A DNA stretch of 64,000 bases from assembly GCA_977017575.1 (NCBI GenBank), contig CDRNVI010000011.1, forward strand, positions 1 through 64,000. The letters are read 5' to 3'. Position numbers and translations under genes: made by a program. The stretch comes from Paramoeba atlantica. Its lineage: Eukaryota; Discosea. Shown one piece after another: positions 18,565 to 29,089 of the stretch. Position 1 is the stretch's first letter; each line of letters begins with the position of its first letter. A model generated the notes under the pieces. That model was given only the letters and a program-made list of their open reading frames with translations, was not told where the DNA came from and made no database searches.

Positions 18565-19782
18565 ATGGTTTTACTCAGCCGTTTCACACCTCCGTCAAGA
18601 GCGTGGCTCCCCCGTTGCACAAAACGAGTTCATTGTCCAAAACATTGCTCCCTGAGTGTAAATCCTTTGGTCCGAGACCATGCTCTCCTTACGACACAGT
18701 CTCGGACCATTTCTCCACCTCATGCCCTCCGAAACATTTACCCCATTTCATCCTTTCTTCTCTTTTCAAATGCTACTCGTAGAGCTCATTTCACCACAAC
18801 CCCCTTTCCTCTTCTCCACACCCAAAATTCTTTTTATGCCACATCCCGCACTTCTGCTCAGCCACAAGAAGATGAAAATGAAGAACAGGAATACGAAAAT
18901 GGAGAAGAAGAGGAAGAAGAACACGAAAATGCAAATTTAGCCGAATCTGACGCCGAATCTCCGATAACAAAATCAGCATCCTCATCCTCATCATCAAATA
19001 CACAAAAAAATATGCCCCACCCCACCCCCCCGATCTCCCGCCGTGTCTGCGCGCTCCACGGCAAAGAGCGCATTGCGGACAAAATGACCCACTGTGCCGT
19101 ATCCAACACATGGAAATGTAAACCCGGGAACGCCTGTCTGGTCGATACCCCCCACAAACGCCTCTCCCGCATCCCCCAGCAGCTCTGTGCGCTCCACGAC
19201 CGCATCCGACACGAACACTACTTGGAGTTTAACAACGAAAAGCAGCAATGGAACTGTAAACCGGAAAACGCCTGTTTGGTGTTCCAGCAACAAAGAAATG
19301 CGGAAAACAAAAGAGAGCACGACCCGATCGGGTTAGCCAAAGTGAAGCACACCTGTGCTGTGCACGGGAAATCACGATGGGTGAGTCACTTGAACTTCGA
19401 TGAGAATTCCAACACCTATGTGTGCCGGCAGGGGCTGACCTGTCGACTCCCCGGGGTGGGGGGAGGAGGGGGGGAGGGGAACGGGGAGGGGAAGACTCAC
19501 TCCAGTGACCTCACCAAAGGAGAAGACACCGAGCTGTGTACGACCCACAAGAAACAACGACGAAAGGACTATTTACGGTATGAGGAGGTGAGTAACACGT
19601 GGCACTGTGTTGCTCCTCAGGAATGTAAGGTCTCGAATCCACGGATTACGGTGCGACAGGTCTGTGTGGTCCATGGGAAGGAGCGCAGTGAGAATAATTT
19701 GGAAAAAAGGGAGACCGGGTGGAGGTGCCGGCCAGGGGTGGAGTGTCAGACTTCTAGAGTGGAAGAACAGGAGGGGGAGTAA
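18565..19782 (+). CDS. CHCC zinc-module protein B (five modules)
   Basis: 405 residues. The first 85 are rich in Arg, Ser and Leu with few acids (MVLLSRFTPPSRAWLPRCTK), consistent with mitochondrial import. An acidic Glu/Asn-rich stretch follows. Five modules then occur: CALHGKER, CALHDRIR, CAVHGKSR, CTTHKKQR and CVVHGKER. The first four fit C-x2-H-x19-C-x5-C exactly and the fifth has x17. Trp or Tyr lies two residues before the third ligand each time. The first ATG in this frame is at 18565, after a T-rich tract. It is the clearest paralogue of the protein at 15219. Confidence 0.85.
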   Translation: MVLLSRFTPPSRAWLPRCTKRVHCPKHCSLSVNPLVRDHALLTTQSRTISPPHALRNIYPISSFLLFSNATRRAHFTTTPFPLLHTQNSFYATSRTSAQPQEDENEEQEYENGEEEEEEHENANLAESDAESPITKSASSSSSSNTQKNMPHPTPPISRRVCALHGKERIADKMTHCAVSNTWKCKPGNACLVDTPHKRLSRIPQQLCALHDRIRHEHYLEFNNEKQQWNCKPENACLVFQQQRNAENKREHDPIGLAKVKHTCAVHGKSRWVSHLNFDENSNTYVCRQGLTCRLPGVGGGGGEGNGEGKTHSSDLTKGEDTELCTTHKKQRRKDYLRYEEVSNTWHCVAPQECKVSNPRITVRQVCVVHGKERSENNLEKRETGWRCRPGVECQTSRVEEQEGE

Positions 19783-20052
19783 AGGGAATAAACCGGGGTT
19801 GCACTCTTTTTGTACGCACAATGGAGTGAAGCTAATATTAAGTACAGATAGAGTGCTACAAAATCATGTAAACTAAAGCTAAAAAATGAGTAAGATCCGG
19901 GTCAACGCTTTTCGCTTTGGTATAGACTGTTTTTTTGTTTTTCATTTTACCAGTTTTACGTTCACCAATAGCAATTTTTCTTCTCAAGTAAAACTACGGC
20001 TTTAATACACGGTGTACCAATTTTCTGATCAAGTGCATATTTCTGTTTTCTT

Positions 20053-20054
20053 AG
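20053..20054 (+). other. Predicted trans-splice acceptor for Aha1
   Basis: TTTCTGTTTTCTTAG ends here, 8 bp before the ATG at 20063. This is among the cleanest acceptors in the window. Confidence 0.6.
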
Positions 20055-20062
20055 TTCCTTCG

Positions 20063-21082
20063 ATGGCACGCCTGGGTGACGCAGACCCTCGCTGGATTGT
20101 TGCTGACCGAACGGATGGCGCCAACGTAAATGAGTGGCACTGGGAGCAACGTGACAAGACAATGCACTGGAAGGAACACCTCGCTCAACAGTTCAAAGAT
20201 AGGGAGCTCTGTGCGTCGGATAGCTATGTGGTACAGGCTCATGAGTTAACCGCTTTTAACGGTGAGGTTACGGTCGCGAGCCGGAAAGGAAAGCCCATTT
20301 GTTTCTTTGAAATGAATTTTGAACTCAGCTGGAGTGTAAAATCGAAATCAGACGACAATGAACTCTTGAAGGGTAGATTCAAAATTGTCGATTGCGACAC
20401 ACAAAATTTTGAAGAGGAACACGAAATCCGCGTCACGAAAGCGGAATCCTCTGGTGGAGACGCAGAAGACGACATCCTTTCCTTTGTACGAAAAGAAGCC
20501 GTCCCTTGTCTGCGCGAAATGCTGAAACAGATCATTCGTAACGATCTAATGGGTGTGCAAAATCTACTAACACGGTCGTCGACGAATCGTGCAACGTGCG
20601 AAGCCGCAAAATCAACGACCAGTGAAGCTAAAGGAGGCGAACCATCGAAAGAGGAGAAGCTCCCAAATTCTACTTCACTCAAAATGCATTTAGTGTGGCA
20701 ATGTAGCCCGACAGAGGTTTATGAATGTCTCACGGAGCAGCGCAGAGTGAGTGCCTATACCCGAGCGCCTTGTCGTATTGATCCCCAGCCCGGGGGTGAG
20801 GTGTCTCTTCTGGATGGCGCGATGACCGGTAAAATCATAGAGGCAACCTCCCCGTGTAATGTGAAAATGCAACTCCGTATGAAATCCTGGGACCCGATCT
20901 CACCGGATTCAATGGTCCATATTAGGTTAAAGGAGAAGGAGGGGGAGGAAGGGAAAACTGTGATGGAATTCGAACACAGTGAATTTCCGTTCATGGAAAA
21001 AGAAAGGGTCTCACAAGGGTGGAAGAACGTTTTCTGGGAGGGCATGAAAAAGATGTTCGGGTACCACTATGAGCTTTCGTAG
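20063..21082 (+). CDS. AHSA1: Aha1-like Hsp90 co-chaperone
   Basis: Stimulates the ATPase of Hsp90 in the cytosol. The 339-residue protein has the N-terminal motif NVNEWHWEQRD (residues 20-30), equivalent to the NxNNWHW of Aha1. The Aha1_N domain runs to about residue 165. A low-complexity linker is followed by a C-terminal SRPBCC domain with the usual W-x-C-x-PTEVYECLTE start, DGAMTGKI and the closing GWKNVFWEGMKKMFGY. Length matches the family. The ATG directly follows a polypyrimidine-AG. Confidence 0.93.
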   Translation: MARLGDADPRWIVADRTDGANVNEWHWEQRDKTMHWKEHLAQQFKDRELCASDSYVVQAHELTAFNGEVTVASRKGKPICFFEMNFELSWSVKSKSDDNELLKGRFKIVDCDTQNFEEEHEIRVTKAESSGGDAEDDILSFVRKEAVPCLREMLKQIIRNDLMGVQNLLTRSSTNRATCEAAKSTTSEAKGGEPSKEEKLPNSTSLKMHLVWQCSPTEVYECLTEQRRVSAYTRAPCRIDPQPGGEVSLLDGAMTGKIIEATSPCNVKMQLRMKSWDPISPDSMVHIRLKEKEGEEGKTVMEFEHSEFPFMEKERVSQGWKNVFWEGMKKMFGYHYELS

Positions 21083-21459
21083 TTGTTGAAAAGAAGATTA
21101 CATGCACCTGTGCGCGCTGTCCTTATTGCATTTTCTTTTTATGATGCTGTGCGTTACTATTTTCAGCTTAAGAGTTAGTCTCGATGAACCACTGACTAAT
21201 GATGCAACAAAACGAAAAAAATGCACATTGATTATCCCAAATCATTCCTTTTTCTTTCCTTGTACGTTATGTAGAAACACAGGCGATACATCATACGAGA
21301 TCCACGTTAAAGAAAAATTTATCAGAAGACAAGGGAAAAACATTGTAAGGAGAAAAAATGATTTACTTTTCGGCTTTTCGTTGTGTGCCTCCGAATCATT
21401 TTCGTTAGAAGACAAAATCACTGAGTCTCATTCCTACCTTATTTCCTGTAATCTCCCCC
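21083..21459. other. Intergenic, no gene seen
   Basis: 377 bp, AT-rich, with a pyrimidine-rich end before the CstF64-like gene. No RNA gene or repeat was recognised. Confidence 0.5.
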
Positions 21460-22377
21460 ATGGACACACCCTCTTCCTCCCCTGCCACTCTCTTCTTTAA
21501 CAACTTCACCCCCTCCACCCCGGAATCTCTACTTCTCCGTGCCTTCCAGGAATTCGGACCCGTCAAACGGCTTCACCTTAAAAAGAACCCCGACGGCGAG
21601 TTGCTCGGGTACGGATTTTGTGAGTACACCGACGGAACCTCTGCGGCCTGCGCGCAGCAGGGACTTCAAAATCGAGTGATTAACGGCAAGCCTCTTCGTG
21701 TGGAAATCTCACATCGTTCTTCGTTAGCCTCCCGTCGATCGTCTTCTTATTCTTCTGCTTCCCTTCCCTCTCTGTGGGGTAGACCGCTCAAAGGATTTGC
21801 ATCTCCATCGAATAAAATTAATTCATATAAAATTGATCCCATTCTCCAATGTTTATCACAACTTCCACAAGAGCAAGTGCAGGAGAGCATTGCACAGCTA
21901 AGGAGTCTGGCCAGAGAACAGCCGCAATTAGCCACTTCCTTATTTCAGGAGAATCCGGCACTTGCTTATGCTGTGCTGTGTGTGATGGAAAATATGCACC
22001 CCTCGAGCGTTCCGGAAAATGGGTGGCCGGAAGAAGCGTTTGTGCAACTCTCGGTAGGAAACACAGCCGGGAGGGAGAGGGAACAGAATCGAGATAAAAG
22101 AGAGAATCTTGTACTGAGTACAACTGTTACGATGCACACCAGTGAGGGGAGAGAACGGGCAGAAAGTGAAAAAAGAACTGGACCCCCTCCTATGAAAAAG
22201 GAGAAGTTAGTTCATCCACCCGATCACACAAATAGTGCTGAACGTGCTCTCCTGAAGGGGATGACCCCAAAACAACGGGAAAAGATTCAGTCACTAACGG
22301 ACGCACAGCTACAGCAAATACCATCAGAGAAAAGAGATAAGATTATTCGGCTACGCGAGCTGTTGCGACCGGAATAA
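21460..22377 (+). CDS. CSTF2: CstF64/Rna15-like cleavage stimulation factor
   Basis: Binds the GU-rich element downstream of poly(A) sites. The 305-residue protein has an N-terminal RRM (RNP2 LFFNNF about residue 11, RNP1 LGYGFCEY about residue 49). Next comes a CstF hinge-type helical segment around 125-170 (PILQCLSQLPQEQVQ, PALAYAVLCVME). It closes with the CSTF C-terminal three-helix motif (MTPKQREKIQSLTDAQL...LRELL). In trypanosomatids polyadenylation is coupled to trans-splicing of the next gene, so this factor would act on the same polycistrons as it is encoded in. Confidence 0.85.
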   Translation: MDTPSSSPATLFFNNFTPSTPESLLLRAFQEFGPVKRLHLKKNPDGELLGYGFCEYTDGTSAACAQQGLQNRVINGKPLRVEISHRSSLASRRSSSYSSASLPSLWGRPLKGFASPSNKINSYKIDPILQCLSQLPQEQVQESIAQLRSLAREQPQLATSLFQENPALAYAVLCVMENMHPSSVPENGWPEEAFVQLSVGNTAGREREQNRDKRENLVLSTTVTMHTSEGRERAESEKRTGPPPMKKEKLVHPPDHTNSAERALLKGMTPKQREKIQSLTDAQLQQIPSEKRDKIIRLRELLRPE

Positions 22378-22743
22378 ACACATGTGGTGTTGTGAACGCT
22401 TCGTACAAACTTCTGCGAGCGCCTCCGTACAAGATCTTTTGCACATGTAGATCATTTACATATAAAAAGGATTACTTCTACAGTAGATGTATGAGTTCAA
22501 CACATTGCGGGATTAGCTTTCATTAAATCTTTTGGAATGATGTAACTTTACACTACAACTGCGTTATACATAAACCAAACCTTGCATACTAAACAACTGT
22601 TACATTTTATCTTAGACAGACTGTAGGAACTCTCTCCAATGTACAATGTGTATTTCGGTGGATCACTTTTTAGCTCACGAATTGGTTGAAGGTTGCCACA
22701 CACTCAATCCTGTACTATAATATAGGTTCTCCTTCTCTAACCG
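22378..22743. other. Intergenic, no gene seen
   Basis: 366 bp, AT-rich, with a short C/T stretch just before the next ATG. Confidence 0.5.
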
Positions 22744-24723
22744 ATGTCCAACTTTTCCGTTACACGAAGCGCACCCAGCAGAGGCCTACAAATCGTGGAT
22801 AACCTTTTCCTAACCTCCAGAAGAACACTGGAGTCTACTCGAGCCCGCTACTCTCAAGCGGCCCATGCCTACCGCTCCGGGAGAACCAAAATACTCAGTC
22901 CCTTCACCTCCATCGCCCCACGCTATATGCCTCTGCTCTACACTACAGGCATCAGCCAGTGGTGTATTATTCACGGCTCGATGCATCATGCCCTGCATCG
23001 GGTACTGGCGAACGTGCACTGCTGCAGTCCAGATCAGCCCTGCGCGTATCACACGAATCATAACATCCGTGCGCCTCCCTCTCCTACTCACTCCTCTCGA
23101 CGGTTTATCTCCAACATAGAGGCGAAACATAAATATAGAATTAACGAAAAAAACGGACCTGTGATTGGCCCAGAAGTAAATCAAAGAGAAAAGGAGTGGA
23201 ACCGTGCAGAGCGTACAGATGTAAGTTTCGATGAGATATCCCTGCCGAATGGTAAAGAAGTACGAAAGGAGGAGAATTCTTCTTCCGACTTTCCTCAAAA
23301 TAGGCCACAAAGCATAGAAAGGAACGATGTTTGCAAAAATAGTCAGAAGGGACACTATGAGATCGACAAAGCATGTTCTCAAAACGGGGCTATTCAGAAA
23401 AGCACTACCGCACCGAAAGATTCCTCATCACAAGATGAAATGGACGTGGAATGCTTCATTCGTTTTACCCCACACGATGACAAGGCAAGTGGCACATTAA
23501 GGGAGAAATATGACATGAGGTGTCGAAAGGGATTCAACTGTACTGGGCTGGACAGGGAGACTAACCTCCTGACACCAAATCGTGTAGAGGCACCGAGTCG
23601 TATAGAGACTCAACCTCAATTGAAAAAGAACGAATGTGAAAGGGAACTGTGTTTTGTACACAAACGATTGAGACGTGTTGAATATTTGACCACTATGTGG
23701 GGAAAAACGGAAGAAACCCTTAAAAAAGGTGAGAAATTCCTCTTCAGGTGTCGGAAGGGTCAGACCTGCACCTCACGTGAACATCGAACTACCCGGGAGG
23801 CGGGCGAGACTGAGACGAATAGTGCGAAGGAAGCTAATATCCCTGCTTCATCGTCCTCTTTGACGAGTGAACGTAAATCGGAACATCCGCGTCCGAACGT
23901 CGGCCAATGTTTTATTCATAAGATAAAGCGCCCCGTGTCTTCTCTTCGTCGAGACCCAGAGTTGAACTGGAGGTACCGGTGCACGTCCGACGCTTGCTGC
24001 AGTAAATCGTGCGAAACTGAGAAAAAAAACACGAAAGAAGTGGATATCTCATTTTCTTCATCACCCTCTTTGAAGAGCGAACCTAAATCGGCACATCGCC
24101 AAGAGACAGAATCTCAATTGAAAAAGAACGAATGCGAAAGGGAACTGTGTTTTGTACACAAACGATTGAGACGTGTTGAATATTTGACTACTATGTGGGG
24201 AAAAACGGAAGAAACCCTTAAAAAGGGTGAGAAGCTCCTCTTCAGGTGTCGGAAGGGTCAGACCTGCACCTCACGTGAACATCGAACTACTCAGGAGGCG
24301 GTCGAGACTGAGACTAATACTGCGAAAGAAGCGAATAGCTCTTTATCATCATCCCCCTCGACGAGTGAACGTAAATCGGAACATCCGCGTCCGAACGTCG
24401 GCCAATGTTTTATTCATAAGATAAAGCGCCCTGTGTCTTCTCTTCGTCGAGACCCAGAGTTGAACTGGAGGTACCGGTGCACTTCCGATGCTTGCTGCAG
24501 TAAATCGTGCGAAACTGAGAGGGAAGCCACGAAAGACGCAAAAGTCCCTCTGACATCGTCCTCCTTGAATATGGAACGTAAGTCGGAACATCGGCGGCCG
24601 AACGTCGGCCAGTGTTGTATTCACATGATAAAGCGCCCCGTGGCTTGTCTTCGTCGAGATCCAAAGTTCAACTGGAGGTATCGGTGCACGTCCGATTCTT
24701 GCTGTAGTGAGTTGCCAAAATAG
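22744..24723 (+). CDS. CHCC zinc-module protein C, internally duplicated
   Basis: 659 residues. The first 60 residues are Arg/Ser/Thr-rich and nearly free of acids, a plausible mitochondrial presequence. Module-like units follow: CIIHGSMHH near the N-terminus, a unit at CFIRFTPHDD that lacks the His, then alternating CFVHKRLRR and CFIHKIKRP types, and a last CCIHMIKRP. The CFVHKRLRR units carry a longer spacer before the third Cys. About 490 bp (from about 23620 and again from about 24110) is duplicated at high identity, including long identical stretches. The duplication is therefore recent. Homologous to the proteins at 15219 and 18565 by the Cys/His pattern. Confidence 0.8.
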   Translation: MSNFSVTRSAPSRGLQIVDNLFLTSRRTLESTRARYSQAAHAYRSGRTKILSPFTSIAPRYMPLLYTTGISQWCIIHGSMHHALHRVLANVHCCSPDQPCAYHTNHNIRAPPSPTHSSRRFISNIEAKHKYRINEKNGPVIGPEVNQREKEWNRAERTDVSFDEISLPNGKEVRKEENSSSDFPQNRPQSIERNDVCKNSQKGHYEIDKACSQNGAIQKSTTAPKDSSSQDEMDVECFIRFTPHDDKASGTLREKYDMRCRKGFNCTGLDRETNLLTPNRVEAPSRIETQPQLKKNECERELCFVHKRLRRVEYLTTMWGKTEETLKKGEKFLFRCRKGQTCTSREHRTTREAGETETNSAKEANIPASSSSLTSERKSEHPRPNVGQCFIHKIKRPVSSLRRDPELNWRYRCTSDACCSKSCETEKKNTKEVDISFSSSPSLKSEPKSAHRQETESQLKKNECERELCFVHKRLRRVEYLTTMWGKTEETLKKGEKLLFRCRKGQTCTSREHRTTQEAVETETNTAKEANSSLSSSPSTSERKSEHPRPNVGQCFIHKIKRPVSSLRRDPELNWRYRCTSDACCSKSCETEREATKDAKVPLTSSSLNMERKSEHRRPNVGQCCIHMIKRPVACLRRDPKFNWRYRCTSDSCCSELPK

Positions 24724-25042
24724 TGTACGGCATCGCAAAAGATACTGAATACACTGTATACGAAAATAGACTTCAGAAAAAAGGAAAAAAAGGTTTCCAT
24801 CTCAGTCAAAAAAACACGTCTGTATCAGACACTATAGGAAAACGAACAACGATCCCCATTTCTTTTTATCTTAGCTTCTCATCTTGCGTTTTTAGCTTAG
24901 TGACCCACACTTCCTTTTTTATCCCCAAGTTCCCTCATCTCTCCTCTCTTCTTCTCTCAATCTTCCACGCCCTCTCACACCCTTTCTCTCCATTTTATCC
25001 TCCTTTCTTTCCTGTATTCTTCGTCTCCCCTTCCCCCCTCTC
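24724..25042. other. Intergenic with long pyrimidine tract
   Basis: The region 24860-25040 is strongly C/T-rich and forms the 5' flank of the next gene. Nothing else was recognised. Confidence 0.5.
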
Positions 25043-25786
25043 ATGGCCTCTCCCTCCCCTCTCCTTTTCCTACACAACCCCAACGCTCTGGTGGCCTTTA
25101 TGGACGACGACGGACCTCCACCCCATCCCTCCCCTCCCCTGCGTCTCTCCTTCCCCTCCCGGTCCCCCCCTACCCTTGAACTTCTCAACGATTCGCATCC
25201 CATCGCTGAATCCAACACACAAGTAAATATTAAAACATTTGATTCAAAAACGAAACAAATAAACAATAGAAATATAGAAAATCAAAAGGAAAAGCTCGAG
25301 CCTCAAATTACCATGCGCTGGCGTCTACGCGCTGTGGAGAATGGATTGGTGAAAAACAAACTGCTTGCCATGGCGATGGAGGGTGAAGTCGGGAGTCGTT
25401 CGGGGCTACGGGATAGAGACGAAAGGGTGGTCCATTCACCACAATTACAATCTTGTTCGGTGGTTTATCTCGCCTACCCGTGGTTTCCTGAACCCATACA
25501 AAACGCCTCGATACGGCAAAGTCGGGAGGCGAAACTGACCACCGTGGAGAGTGCAGTAGAGCGACGACAGCAACAGAAAAGGGCGGATTTCGGAGAGGTC
25601 GCCACGGTTACACACAACGCACGAGTGGTGCCTACCGCGGAGGAACGAGAGGCCGCGGATGCCCGGGAGCTGGAGAAACGAAGTCGTAGGTTACGACGAA
25701 AGCCCGCCCCAGTGGGGGGGAAGGAAGAGAACGGGACCTGCGAAAAACAGGAAACGGTGTTGCAAAAAAGTGAAAATGGGGAATGA
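25043..25786 (+). CDS. Protein of unknown function
   Basis: 247 residues from an ATG after a long pyrimidine tract. The N-terminal 45 residues are Pro/Ser-rich. The middle holds MRWRLRAVENGLVKNKLLAM and a VVYLAYPWFPEP stretch. The C-terminal 90 residues are highly charged and probably coiled-coil (AEEREAADARELEKRSRRLRR is the core). No domain was recognised. The open frame, length and the same 5'-C / 3'-G composition shift as neighbouring real genes support coding. Confidence 0.6.
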   Translation: MASPSPLLFLHNPNALVAFMDDDGPPPHPSPPLRLSFPSRSPPTLELLNDSHPIAESNTQVNIKTFDSKTKQINNRNIENQKEKLEPQITMRWRLRAVENGLVKNKLLAMAMEGEVGSRSGLRDRDERVVHSPQLQSCSVVYLAYPWFPEPIQNASIRQSREAKLTTVESAVERRQQQKRADFGEVATVTHNARVVPTAEEREAADARELEKRSRRLRRKPAPVGGKEENGTCEKQETVLQKSENGE

Positions 25787-26124
25787 GGAGATCTGAATAA
25801 GGGGACGACGATGGGGGAAACGGTGATAGAAAAAAAGATTAAACTGCGGCATGTCGTCTACATTTGTGGAGGAAAACGGCACGAACCGCTGTAATCATCA
25901 TGTGGTGACTAGCTACCTTGCTAGCTAAGCGAATCCTACCTAGAAGGAACCTAAACGACCTCTCGTTGGGTGGGCAGACTTCTAAGTGTGTGCATTGAGT
26001 ATAAGATACGAATCTTTATGTACATTGTATTGACTATGTACATTGAATCAATCCCTACTCACCCTCTCTTGATTTTTGTATCAGGATCATTCTTCAATCC
26101 ATCTCCTAATAGATTCCGAGCTCT
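25787..26124. other. Intergenic, no gene seen
   Basis: 338 bp. An open frame from 25970 in another register encodes a hydrophobic stretch just upstream of the LRR gene. See the LRR finding. Confidence 0.4.
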
Positions 26125-28452
26125 ATGCAATTGGCTCATCTACTTGATGAAGGTACCGCACCGCCTCATAAGAGGCGTAGAACGGCACGTACAAACTCTT
26201 CTAATGCGCTACGATTCACATCACCTCATGGACGCATCGGAGGGCAACGCCTTCCTGAGGAGTATGATCTCGACCGACTTCTTAAGAACGTCTCCCAAAG
26301 ACATGAGTCGTGGAGCACACACATTTCTCTTTCTCAGTGGCAAGGAGTGGTATGCGGGGGGAACGTCAACGTACTTGATATTAAGTGGCCCGGGATGGGC
26401 CTAAGTGGTACACTTCAAACAGAGTATCTTCCCATCGGTCTTCAAGAACTCGATCTGTCTGGAAATCGATTGTCAGGGAATTTCCCTCTCAACAGCCTAC
26501 CTCCGTCCATCACGCACTTGAATATCCCAAACAACTGTTTTGGTGGTTCACTATACCTTGAAGCCGCTCCTGCCAGCATGGTGTTTATAAACGTGTCCTG
26601 CAACAATTTCTCCGGTGAAATTACATTTGCAAACACGTGGATTCATTTGCATACTCTTCAGCTTAACAACAACAATCTGAATGGAACACTTGATTTTCAT
26701 GCTTTACCGTCGTCGCTTCAGAATCTTTTCATTCAAAAAAATTTCTTTTCTGGTACGCTGCCGTTTGACGCCCTTCCATCAAGTTTACGTCAATTTAGGG
26801 CAAGAAAAAATTTGTTTGAAGGTGAAGCAGATTTTCCTCATCTCCCTCTTGGTCTTCATGCTATTGATGTGTCCCATAATAAACTTTCTGGAAAGATTCA
26901 ACTTGATACACTGTCCCCTCATCTAAGGGGCATTGAAGCGGGGCACAATCATTTTTATGGTGACCTGCACGTCGCAAATCTCCCACCTGATTTACACCAT
27001 CTGATGCTCTCAGATAATGCATTGTCTGGTTCGTTGCAACTTGGTGCTAACTTCCCTCCTACAGTCAAGGCAATTGATTTATCCACCAATCGATTTACGG
27101 GTTCAATTGATTTTAATCCCCCTTTCCAAAATTTAGAAATTTTACGACTCTCGAACAATACGTTTTCTGAGATGATTGGAGTTGTGCATCCGTATTCCGG
27201 CTTCGTTGAGATTGGTCTTGATAACAACACATTCACTGGAAACTGGGATCTGACAACACTTCCCGATTCCTTGCTATATCTCTATCTAAATGATAACAAA
27301 TTTAGCGGGAACGTGGATCTTACGATGCTACCGCAGTCTTTGATTATTCTGAACTTGTCAGCAAATCGATTTTCTGGGTCCATTCATTTGTCTCATCTTC
27401 CTCATGGCATTGAAGACGTAGACCTTGGCGAAAACTGCTTTGATTCTAATATCTATCTTTCCCAACTTCCGAACACACTGAAGAGCCTTTACTTGCAAGA
27501 TAATAACTTGATTGGTGACGTCCGACTCGAGTTTAAACTTCCTAATCTTGAATATTTGGATCTAGCCAATAACTCATTTACTGGACAGCTTAAGTTTCAT
27601 TGTTTGACACCTACGCTACGCAAGCTTCGACTGAGTAGAAATAGATTCAATGGTTCCGTAGACCTATCTGCACTCCCAAACAATATTTACTACTTATCGT
27701 TAGGCTTGAATGAACTTTCAGATGCCCTTTCCCTGGAACAGCTTCCACGAAGTTTGAAGTACGTGCACTTAAACGATAATTTATTTACGGGGACGCTTGA
27801 TTTCTCGCAATTGCCGACGGAAATTATATTTCTGCAGCTTCATAACAATCGACTTGGTGGGAAGCTTTCTTTTTCTAACCTCCCGATTACTCTAACAAAC
27901 TTAAATCTCAGCGGAAACCAGTTTATAGATGAAGTACATCTTCACAGCATTCCATACGCCAGCCGTTTGACAGAACTATTAGTGCAACGCAACAACTTCA
28001 CTGGTCCTGTTACATTAGCTCATCTTCCTTCACTTTTACGAACCTTGAATCTGGCGAACAATCAGTTTTCCGGCGTTCTTGAAACTTCCAACCTTTCTTT
28101 ATCGCTAAGCAATCTTACTCTTTCTCACAATTCATTTTCTAGAAGTCTTGACTTTTCTAACCTGCCGAGAAATCTAAAGGAACTCCGTGCAAGTCACAAC
28201 CATCTCGATACCATCTCAAATTGGGACGCAATGCCCACCGACATGCAGGTCATTGAGCTGGATCACAATCGAATTTCTGACATCTCCAAAGAAATTACTT
28301 TACCCCCTAAACTAGAGAACTTAACTTTGAGCCATAACAAGCTTTCAAGCATGCCAACTTTTCTTTCGATTCCTCAGACGCTTCATGAGATAGATTTGAG
28401 TGGAAATGATATTGAGGCACAGATAGGTCAGAACAAAACAATTTTGGTTTGA
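26125..28452 (+). CDS. Large leucine-rich repeat protein (LRR-1)
   Basis: 775 residues. After a basic N-terminus (PHKRRRTAR) comes a cap region with DLDRLLKNVSQ...W and QWQGVVCGGNV. From residue 90 to the end there are roughly 28 LRRs of about 23 residues. The pattern is L-x-L-x-x-N-x-F-S-G-x-I/L-x-x-x-x-LPxSLxxL, a plant-like LRR in which each repeat ends in LP-(x)2-L. Related to the proteins at 40136 and 51842, which share the cap (W...C.W.GV.C) and the LP-x2-L repeats. No signal peptide is visible in this frame. Function unknown; protein binding is expected. Confidence 0.88.
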   Translation: MQLAHLLDEGTAPPHKRRRTARTNSSNALRFTSPHGRIGGQRLPEEYDLDRLLKNVSQRHESWSTHISLSQWQGVVCGGNVNVLDIKWPGMGLSGTLQTEYLPIGLQELDLSGNRLSGNFPLNSLPPSITHLNIPNNCFGGSLYLEAAPASMVFINVSCNNFSGEITFANTWIHLHTLQLNNNNLNGTLDFHALPSSLQNLFIQKNFFSGTLPFDALPSSLRQFRARKNLFEGEADFPHLPLGLHAIDVSHNKLSGKIQLDTLSPHLRGIEAGHNHFYGDLHVANLPPDLHHLMLSDNALSGSLQLGANFPPTVKAIDLSTNRFTGSIDFNPPFQNLEILRLSNNTFSEMIGVVHPYSGFVEIGLDNNTFTGNWDLTTLPDSLLYLYLNDNKFSGNVDLTMLPQSLIILNLSANRFSGSIHLSHLPHGIEDVDLGENCFDSNIYLSQLPNTLKSLYLQDNNLIGDVRLEFKLPNLEYLDLANNSFTGQLKFHCLTPTLRKLRLSRNRFNGSVDLSALPNNIYYLSLGLNELSDALSLEQLPRSLKYVHLNDNLFTGTLDFSQLPTEIIFLQLHNNRLGGKLSFSNLPITLTNLNLSGNQFIDEVHLHSIPYASRLTELLVQRNNFTGPVTLAHLPSLLRTLNLANNQFSGVLETSNLSLSLSNLTLSHNSFSRSLDFSNLPRNLKELRASHNHLDTISNWDAMPTDMQVIELDHNRISDISKEITLPPKLENLTLSHNKLSSMPTFLSIPQTLHEIDLSGNDIEAQIGQNKTILV

Positions 28453-29089
28453 TCTATCATGATAACGCATTATAAACCAATCTTGCACATTGATCTAGCA
28501 CATTGATACTCCACTGTGTCTCTTGGGGAACCACAACATGCTTTATGTAGATTTTGTGTATCCTGTAAGATCCAAGCGCGTGGTAGACGAGAAACGCTTC
28601 ACTCGCGGGGTATTACGGGCATGCATATTCGACAAACGTAGTGCCGATATGCAAGTATTTCAGTGTGTCTCTTTTAATGTATTTTTTTACCTATGCATAC
28701 AGACTCCCGGAAGCGTGCATTAGTAATTCGAATTATATGTAGAATCGAACTATATGTGAATTGAGTTATAATGGAAACTATAGTATTATAGGAACATACA
28801 AAACGAAAAATATCCAAAACGAAAAATTTATTATAAATTTTTATTATATTGTTCTACATATTTTTTCTTCGGATTGGTTCACGTTCGTGAACAATCAAGC
28901 GTTTTTCAACCAAGTTATTATGCACTACAAGTTTTTACAAACTTTACAATAGGAAAGCCCTTTCATCACTGACTTTTTCTTAGCATCGCTATGTCATGCA
29001 TTACTTTCTTCCCACGTTAACTAAAACAGAAATCATTCTGTAAGTGCAAATCACAAAGCCCACTGTAACCGTTCATCTGATTTGGTCTA
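28453..29089. other. AT-rich intergenic region
   Basis: 637 bp. Contains short direct repeats such as AAACGAAAAAT twice near 28800-28830. Small open frames here are not convincing. No RNA gene was recognised. Confidence 0.5.

Noticed and set aside
28523-28952. Two small plus-strand frames between LRR-1 and the 1426-residue protein
   Set aside because: Short, AT-rich, no motif, and no clear splice acceptor or start context.
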